From DASYQD01 sp963846495 (lineage in GTDB: Bacteria; Acidobacteriota; Thermoanaerobaculia; Multivoradales; JAIOJS01), in the NCBI GenBank assembly GCA_963846495.1, contig CAWJWP010000030.1:220404-284403 (forward strand): a DNA stretch of 64,000 bases. The letters run 5' to 3'. Shown in pieces: positions 59,535 through 64,000 of this stretch (positions are counted from its first letter, which is position 1; each line of letters starts with the position of its first letter). The translations under genes were made by a program, and so were the position numbers. The notes beneath the pieces are model-generated. The model searched no databases, had not been told where the DNA came from, and worked only from the letters and a program-made list of their open reading frames with translations.

Positions 59535-60948
59535 GCGAGGAAGCGAAAGCCGACTGCCGGGTCCTGGTGGTGGGCGCCGGCCCCGTCGGCCTCGCGCTCG
59601 CGAGCTACCTTCGCCGCGCCGGCCTCGCGGTGCGCATCGTGGAGAAGCGAAGCGGGCCATCGCTGCATTCGAAGGCGATCGGGCTCCAGCACCGCGTCTC
59701 GGAGCTGCTCGCGATCCTAGGTGTAGCCGATAGGTTCGCCGCGCGCGCCGGCAGCCCGACCTCGGTGAATATCTATGAGGGCCACCAGCGGATCCTCGAG
59801 CTTCGCTTCCCGACGCCCGAGGGCATCAGCGGGCACGGCGCGTTCCGTCCTCGCCCGCTCCTCCTCCCACAGAGCGAGACCGAGCGCCTGCTGGCCGACC
59901 TTGCTGGCCGAGCTCGGCACCAACATCGAATGGGAGACCGAGCTCGTCGGCTACCGCCAGGACGCGACAGGCGTCGACGCGCTGCTGCGCACGAACCAGG
60001 GCACGCTCGAGCAGGCGAGGTGCGGCTGGCTGGTGAGCTGCGAGGGCGCGCACAGCACGGTGCGGAAACAGAGTGGGCTCTCGCGCCGTCATCGAAAAGA
60101 CTCTCTGGCTGTCGGACTTCCGGATCAACGCTCGCATGGTCGATCGCATGCGTGATGGGAGGGTGTTCCTCGCCGGCGACGCCGCTCACATTCACAGCCC
60201 GACCGGCGGGCAAGGAATCACCACCGGCATCCACGACGCGATCAACCTCGCCTGGAAGTTGGCGCGCCGGGAAGCGGGTGCGCCGGACGCTCTGCTCGAC
60301 ACCTACGGCGCGGAGCGGTTGCCGCACGCGGCCGAGGTGTTGCGCGAGACCAACCGGACGACCTCCGTCCTACTCGCTCCAGCCTTCCCCTGGAGGTACG
60401 TGCGGGACTATCTCGTCCTTCCGCTGCTGCGCATCCCCGCGGTGCAGCGCCGCATGTTCGGTAAGTTCTCGCAGCTGCACGTGCATTACGGCGAGAGCTC
60501 CTTGTCGCAGCCACGTCGTGCGCGCCCCCCTCGCGGCGTCGCGCTGCGAGCCGGCGATCGGGCGCCGGATGTCGCCTTCCTGCGCGCGGGGACCGGAACG
60601 ATGATCACGCTGTTTGAGCTGCTCCGGGAGCTGCGACCGCTGCTGCTCATCCGCTCTGGTGCGGTCGAGGAGGACACGTTGGTCCGAGAATGCGAGCAAT
60701 TGGGGCTCCGCGCCGGTGCGATCGCCGAGGTTGAAGCTGGGGATCTGCGTCCGTGGGCGCTCACCGATCTTCACGGTGACTTCGCTCGGCTCTACGGTGC
60801 GGCGAAGCAGTTCGTCTGGCTGATCCGTCCGGACGGCCACGTCGGGCTCTTCCTGCCGGGGGTCGACCGCGCGGCGCTGGGTGGGTACCTGCGGCTGCTC
60901 GTTGCCCCGTCGGCGGTCGACGAGGCGCTCTCAGGAGCTGCCACTTGA
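59531..60948 (+). CDS. FAD-dependent aromatic-ring monooxygenase, broken and internally deleted
   Basis: Begins ATG 59531 (ATGA overlap with the response regulator). FAD-binding VVGAGPVGLALASYLRRAG and IVEKRSG; CEGAHSTVRK (DG motif, here Glu-Gly); GRVFLAGDAAHIHSPTGGQG (GD motif); a C-terminal thioredoxin-like domain (MITLFELLRELRPLLLIRS, AKQFVWLIRPDGHVGLF) as in phenol hydroxylase-type enzymes. Two breaks: an extra T at 59901-59902, and a frame change near 60080. Between the DG and GD motifs only about 33 residues remain where relatives have over 100, so part of the substrate domain is missing. Probably inactive unless the assembly is wrong here. Confidence 0.8.
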
Positions 60949-62351
60949 GCTCTCGCCGGATCGTTCGGCGATCGCCTCTTCGCTTCTTCGCGGCGCTGCT
61001 CCTGCTGGCCGCCGTGGCAATCCTGGAACCTGGCGGCGCGTTCTCCAGCGAAGCAGCACCGAGCCCCGATGTCAACCCGGCCGACGGGTCTCCCGGCGCG
61101 GAGCCGTCGACTCACGAGGACGGTGCGGGAGGCCACGCCAATCCGGTAGCTCCCGTGCTCATCGGGATGGTGGTGATGCTCGCCAGCGCCAAGCTCGCCG
61201 CGCGTGGCGCCGAGCGGCTCGGCCAACCGGCGGTGCTCGGCGAGCTCCTCGCCGGGATCGCCCTGGGCAGCGTGGCGCTGTTCGGCTGGGACGGTTTGCG
61301 TTTCCTCGCCACCGACACCGGCTTGCAGGTTCTCGCCGAGCTCGGCGTCATCCTCCTGCTGTTCGAAGTGGGCCTGGAGTCCGACCTCGCAGACATGAAG
61401 GCGGTCGGTTGGTCGAGCCTCGCCGTCGCCTGTCTCGGCGTGGTGGCGCCGTTCGCGCTCGGCTGGGGCGCGTCGGCTTGGCTGCTCCCCGAGCAACCCG
61501 CGCTAGTGCACGTCTTCATCGGCGCGACGCTCTGCGCCACCAGCGTCGGTATCACCGCCCGCGTCCTCGCCGACCTCGGTCGGCTTCAGGACCGCGAGTC
61601 GAAGATCGTGCTCGGGGCCGCCGTCCTCGACGACGTGCTCGCGCTCGTCGTGCTGGCGGTGGTCACCGGCGCCGTCCAGGCATCCAACCAAGGCTCGACG
61701 TTGAGCGCCCTGAGCATCGCCGGGATCATGGGCAAGGCGCTGGCGTTCCTCTTCGGCGCCCTCGTCATCGGCGCCTGGGCCTCGCGACGGCTCCTTCGAC
61801 TAGCGGCAGGCCTGCAGGCCACGGGCATGTTGCTCGTCGCGAGTCTCGGTTTCTGCCTGCTCCTCGCGTGGCTCGCCGACCTCGTCGGCCTGGCGACGAT
61901 CGTCGGCGCTTTCGCCGCCGGCCTGATTCTCGACGAGGTGCACTACCACGACGTTCGCCGGGAAGATAAGGACCTGGGTGACCTGCTCCAGCCCATCGCC
62001 ACCATCCTCGTACCGATCTTCTTCGTCAGGATGGGAGTCGAGGTCGACCTGCGAGCTTTCGGACGCCTGGACGTCCTGGGCTTCGCCGCCGTGCTCTCGC
62101 TGGCGGCGGTCCTCGGCAAGCTCGCCTGCGCTCTTGGCGTCCTCGAGCGCGGCGTGGATCGGCTCACCGTCGCGGTCGGCATGCTGCCGCGTGGCGAGGT
62201 CGGCCTGATCTTCGCCGGCATCGGCGCCCAGCTCATGCTGCACGGCAATCGCGTGATCGACACCGGGGTCTTCTCGGCCGTGGTCGTCATGGTCGTCGCC
62301 ACCACCGTGCTCGCCCCGCCGCTACTTAAGCTGGCGCTGGCGAGACGTTAG
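60945..62351 (+). CDS. CPA2-family cation:proton antiporter
   Basis: 468 residues from TTG 60945, overlapping the preceding stop (TTGA). Unusual N-terminus: a signal-like segment (RFFAALLLLAAVAILEPGG), then about 40 polar residues with His/Asp. The transporter core has about 12 helices (APVLIGMVVMLASAKLAARG, LAELGVILLLFEVGLESD, ATLCATSVGITARVL). The ion-binding VLDDVLALVVLA carries the Asp-Asp pair of electrogenic CPA2 members (NapA/KefB-like). FVRMGVEVDLRAF and PRGEVGLIFAGIGAQL are typical. No TrkA-N domain follows. Likely Na+ or K+/H+ exchange, driven with the upstream two-component system. Confidence 0.9.
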   Translation: MSSRRIVRRSPLRFFAALLLLAAVAILEPGGAFSSEAAPSPDVNPADGSPGAEPSTHEDGAGGHANPVAPVLIGMVVMLASAKLAARGAERLGQPAVLGELLAGIALGSVALFGWDGLRFLATDTGLQVLAELGVILLLFEVGLESDLADMKAVGWSSLAVACLGVVAPFALGWGASAWLLPEQPALVHVFIGATLCATSVGITARVLADLGRLQDRESKIVLGAAVLDDVLALVVLAVVTGAVQASNQGSTLSALSIAGIMGKALAFLFGALVIGAWASRRLLRLAAGLQATGMLLVASLGFCLLLAWLADLVGLATIVGAFAAGLILDEVHYHDVRREDKDLGDLLQPIATILVPIFFVRMGVEVDLRAFGRLDVLGFAAVLSLAAVLGKLACALGVLERGVDRLTVAVGMLPRGEVGLIFAGIGAQLMLHGNRVIDTGVFSAVVVMVVATTVLAPPLLKLALARR

Positions 62352-62405
62352 CGTTCCGCCGCTCTCGCCGCCAGCGAGTGCGCTCGGCGCTCTCGCGCTG
62401 ACTGG

Positions 62406-62672
62406 CTACTTGCGCAAATTCTTGTCGGCGATAGCGGCCAGGATCAGCACGAACGCGAGCAGCCGCAGGCCGTAGCTCGGCAGCTCGAGACCGGCGGTCG
62501 GCGGCGCGAGCGCGAGCACCGCGCGCTGCACCGCCAGCAAGGTAAAGGACCCGGCGAAGAACACGAACAAGCGATCTCTGGAGTCGCGCCAGTAGCGGAG
62601 AAAGAACAGCGCGGCCACGAGGTATCCCATCGTCAACGCACCTGACAGAAAGGCCGGGAACGGGCCGCTCAT
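62406..62672 (-). CDS. DUF5985-like small membrane protein A
   Basis: 88 residues: MSGPFPAFLSGALTMGYLVA, then FFLRYWRDSRDRLFVFFAGSF and two further helices (YGLRLLAFVLILAAIADKNL). Three membrane helices with a conserved basic loop. I recognise the pattern as DUF5985 with moderate confidence. Function unknown. It overlaps its upstream neighbour by four bases (ATGA) and is similar to it, suggesting a hetero-oligomer. Confidence 0.75.
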   Translation of the reverse strand: MSGPFPAFLSGALTMGYLVAALFFLRYWRDSRDRLFVFFAGSFTLLAVQRAVLALAPPTAGLELPSYGLRLLAFVLILAAIADKNLRK

Positions 62673-62923
62673 CGGGTCTCCCAGACCAGACCGTAGAGCA
62701 GCAGGGCAAGGCCGAGGACCGCTGGCAAGGTTCGCCCCAGCGAAAGGTCGATCGCCGGCGTCGCCTTGTCGATGACGAGAACGATGTTCTGCACCGCCAG
62801 TCCTACGAAGCAGAGCGCCGACCACAGGAGCAGCCGCGATCGCGTCTGGAAGAAGGAGCGAGCCAGCAGCACCGCGCACAGCAGGCCGGTCAAGGCACAG
62901 AGGCCGTAGACGATCGTGCTCAC
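62669..62923 (-). CDS. DUF5985-like small membrane protein B
   Basis: 84 residues from GTG 62923. MSTIVYGLCALTGLLCAVLL, then RSFFQTRSRLLLWSALCFVG and a final helix (LPAVLGLALLLYGLVWETR). Same architecture as the next gene: three helices with a TRSRLLLWS loop where the other has SRDRLFVFF. A diverged pair encoded back to back, 7 nt after the wHTH gene. Confidence 0.75.
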   Translation of the reverse strand: MSTIVYGLCALTGLLCAVLLARSFFQTRSRLLLWSALCFVGLAVQNIVLVIDKATPAIDLSLGRTLPAVLGLALLLYGLVWETR

Positions 62924-62930
62924 GGTTTCT

Positions 62931-63299
62931 TCAACCTGAAGGCGGCGGCGAAGATGCGGGCCGAAGCGCCCGGGGAGAATCCTCGAGGATCGCCGCCACC
63001 GCGGTTCGGTCGGCCTCGTAGGCGTCGCTCATCGCCTTCGCCAACATGTCGAGAGCGGGAGCCGCTTCGTACCAATACGTCAGTGACGGTGCGTCGCTGG
63101 CGGCGAACAGGCCAGCGGACGTCATCAGGAACAGTCTCATCTCGGCGGACTGCGGGGCCATGCGCAGCTCTCGCGCGACCTCCAACGCCGACCAGTGGCG
63201 CGGGGCAGACCGGTAGAGGAGCATGAAGACGTCCAGCTGCTCGATCGAGCTGAACTTCGACACCAGGAATTCACGGAGCTCGGGGGCCAGATCGGGCAC
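62931..63299 (-). CDS. Small winged-helix-like protein
   Basis: About 122 residues from GTG 63299 (start uncertain; further upstream the frame runs into a tandem repeat and is unlikely to be coding). VPDLAPELREFLVSKFSSIE, then LDVFMLLYRSAPRHWSALEVA and RELRMAPQSAEMRLFLMTSA read as a winged helix: helix, helix, recognition helix. The C-terminal half (YWYEAAPALDMLAKAMSDAYEAD) is helical. Its position before the DUF5985 pair suggests a regulator of that pair. Confidence 0.6.
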   Translation of the reverse strand: MPDLAPELREFLVSKFSSIEQLDVFMLLYRSAPRHWSALEVARELRMAPQSAEMRLFLMTSAGLFAASDAPSLTYWYEAAPALDMLAKAMSDAYEADRTAVAAILEDSPRALRPASSPPPSG

Positions 63300-63859
63300 G
63301 TCGCTAGTCGACCGGGTGGTGTACTCCGCAAGAAGGCGCCGCTGGTGCCAGGCGGCGAACCGGCTCGATCGCCAGGCCCTTCGTCTCGCGATCCTACCTT
63401 CACTCCCCAGGCTGCCCGGCGGCCCTGCGAGGACTCCGTCGCCTCGATGCGACCAGCGCCGCTGCCTGTCGCAGCTCAAGGGGACGGTCTCGCAGCTCAA
63501 GGGGACGGTCTCTCGCGGCTGGCAGCATCCGCTCGCGTCATCACGCTCGCGCTGTCGGACGTTGCCGGCGACCATCGCGAAGCGATCGGCTCGGGACCGA
63601 CGGTGCCGTCTCCCACGGGCGGAGCCGACGCGCTCGAGGTGTTGCGGAATCGGGGCACCGAGGTGACCGCGCTTCCGCTCGCTGTTTGCTGAGCACCTTC
63701 CTGGAAGGGACCGCGAGAATCTAGGCGCGTGGCTCGCCGAACGACGGCGGCAGTCGACGAGCGAAGTTGTCCGGAGGGCGAGAGTCTGATTGCTGGATCA
63801 GCCGGGCCCGCTCGTCTGCTCCCGCTAACCTAGTAACTCCATGGGGTGCCTATGGAATC
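63300..63859. other. Gene-poor stretch with tandem repeat
   Basis: No frame here shows convincing coding features. It contains the 2 x 21-bp repeat (63469-63510). The rest is the promoter/leader area of the wHTH gene and, at its right end, the 3' flank of the ExbD-like gene. I saw no tRNA or terminator that I could support. Confidence 0.5.
63469..63510. repeat. Perfect tandem duplication of a 21-bp unit
   Basis: Two exact copies of a unit beginning TCGCAGCTCAAGGGGACGG follow each other directly, and a partial third (TCTCGCGG) begins. The GACCGTCCCCTTGAG core resembles dispersed REP-like repeats of other bacteria. Confidence 0.7.
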
Positions 63860-64000
63860 TCAGGTCGTCGGGCGGATGTCGTCGAAGACGATGCCAATGT
63901 TCTCGCCGCCGTTGTTGCGCACCAAATCCATGAAGTCGGCCACCTGCCCGTACGGCAGCTCGCCGTCGGCGGCGAAGAAAAGCATCTTCTTGCCACGGTT
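63860..64000 (-). CDS. ExbD/TolR-type biopolymer transport protein, C-terminal fragment
   Basis: The last 46 codons of a gene that continues beyond the window. KKMLFFAADGELPYGQVADF and RNNGGENIGIVFDD match the periplasmic ExbD/TolR domain (V.i.aD..v.y..v...m...r..G...i.iv). Such proteins form the ExbB-ExbD proton channel that energises TonB. It could serve the TonB receptor at 7.5-10.5 kb. Confidence 0.7.
   Translation of the reverse strand, partial: NRGKKMLFFAADGELPYGQVADFMDLVRNNGGENIGIVFDDIRPTT

Overview
This is a GC-rich, gene-dense chromosomal window, most likely from an Acidobacteriota bacterium. The best marker is the tandem pair of VWFA-related secreted proteins of the TIGR03436 type at 12.1-16.5 kb. 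Carboxypeptidase-regulatory-domain TonB receptors, CRTAC1/UnbV proteins and many secreted TPR lipoproteins also fit that phylum. Class is not resolved by eye; Thermoanaerobaculia or Holophagae are guesses. I saw no tRNA, rRNA, CRISPR array, phage or IS transposase. The ends cut a secreted protein (left) and an ExbD-like protein (right).

Layout. 0-10.6 kb: a secreted TPR protein, then a minus-strand surface locus: TonB-dependent receptor, carboxypeptidase-regulatory/TPR protein, TPR protein, CRTAC1 beta-propeller protein and a peptidyl-arginine-deiminase-like secreted protein. 10.9-20.4 kb (plus): transglutaminase-like/TPR lipoprotein, two VWFA proteins, amidohydrolase, CorC/CNNM-type CBS protein, S1/P1 nuclease. 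20.4-33.3 kb (minus): ProS, two sulfatase-like lipoproteins, a zinc-ribbon TPR protein, 3-hydroxybutyryl-CoA dehydrogenase, a bactofilin-like membrane protein, an anti-sigma-like protein with its ECF sigma factor, and a HEAT-repeat/cyclophilin lipoprotein. 33.5-38.4 kb (plus): a cytochrome c maturation operon ccmABCDEF, mostly translationally coupled, whose CcmE has CXXXY in place of HXXXY. 38.4-44.6 kb (minus): phosphoesterase, aroK, thiE, accC, accB, Roadblock/LC7 and a TPR protein. 44.8-53.6 kb (minus): the pilMNOPQ type IV pilus operon, followed by three secreted lipoproteins. 53.8-57.1 kb: rpmB (plus), rel and pal (minus). 57.2-62.4 kb (plus): NarL-type histidine kinase, response regulator, FAD monooxygenase and CPA2-type antiporter joined by stop/start overlaps. 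62.4-64 kb (minus): two small DUF5985-like membrane proteins, a small wHTH-like protein, and the ExbD C-terminus.

Sequence quality matters here. Six genes (CRTAC1, its TPR neighbour, the TonB receptor, HEAT-cyclophilin, ccmA, the monooxygenase) are split between frames. Ten of the eleven breaks are repaired by removing one base, which points to single-base insertion errors rather than to pseudogenes. The monooxygenase has in addition lost a stretch of about 80-90 residues.

Regulation. Several candidate promoters carry a good -10 hexamer, often with an extended TGn. In three places the hexamer lies only 7-9 nt before the start codon, which suggests leaderless transcripts. Four short palindromic or tandem repeats sit between genes.
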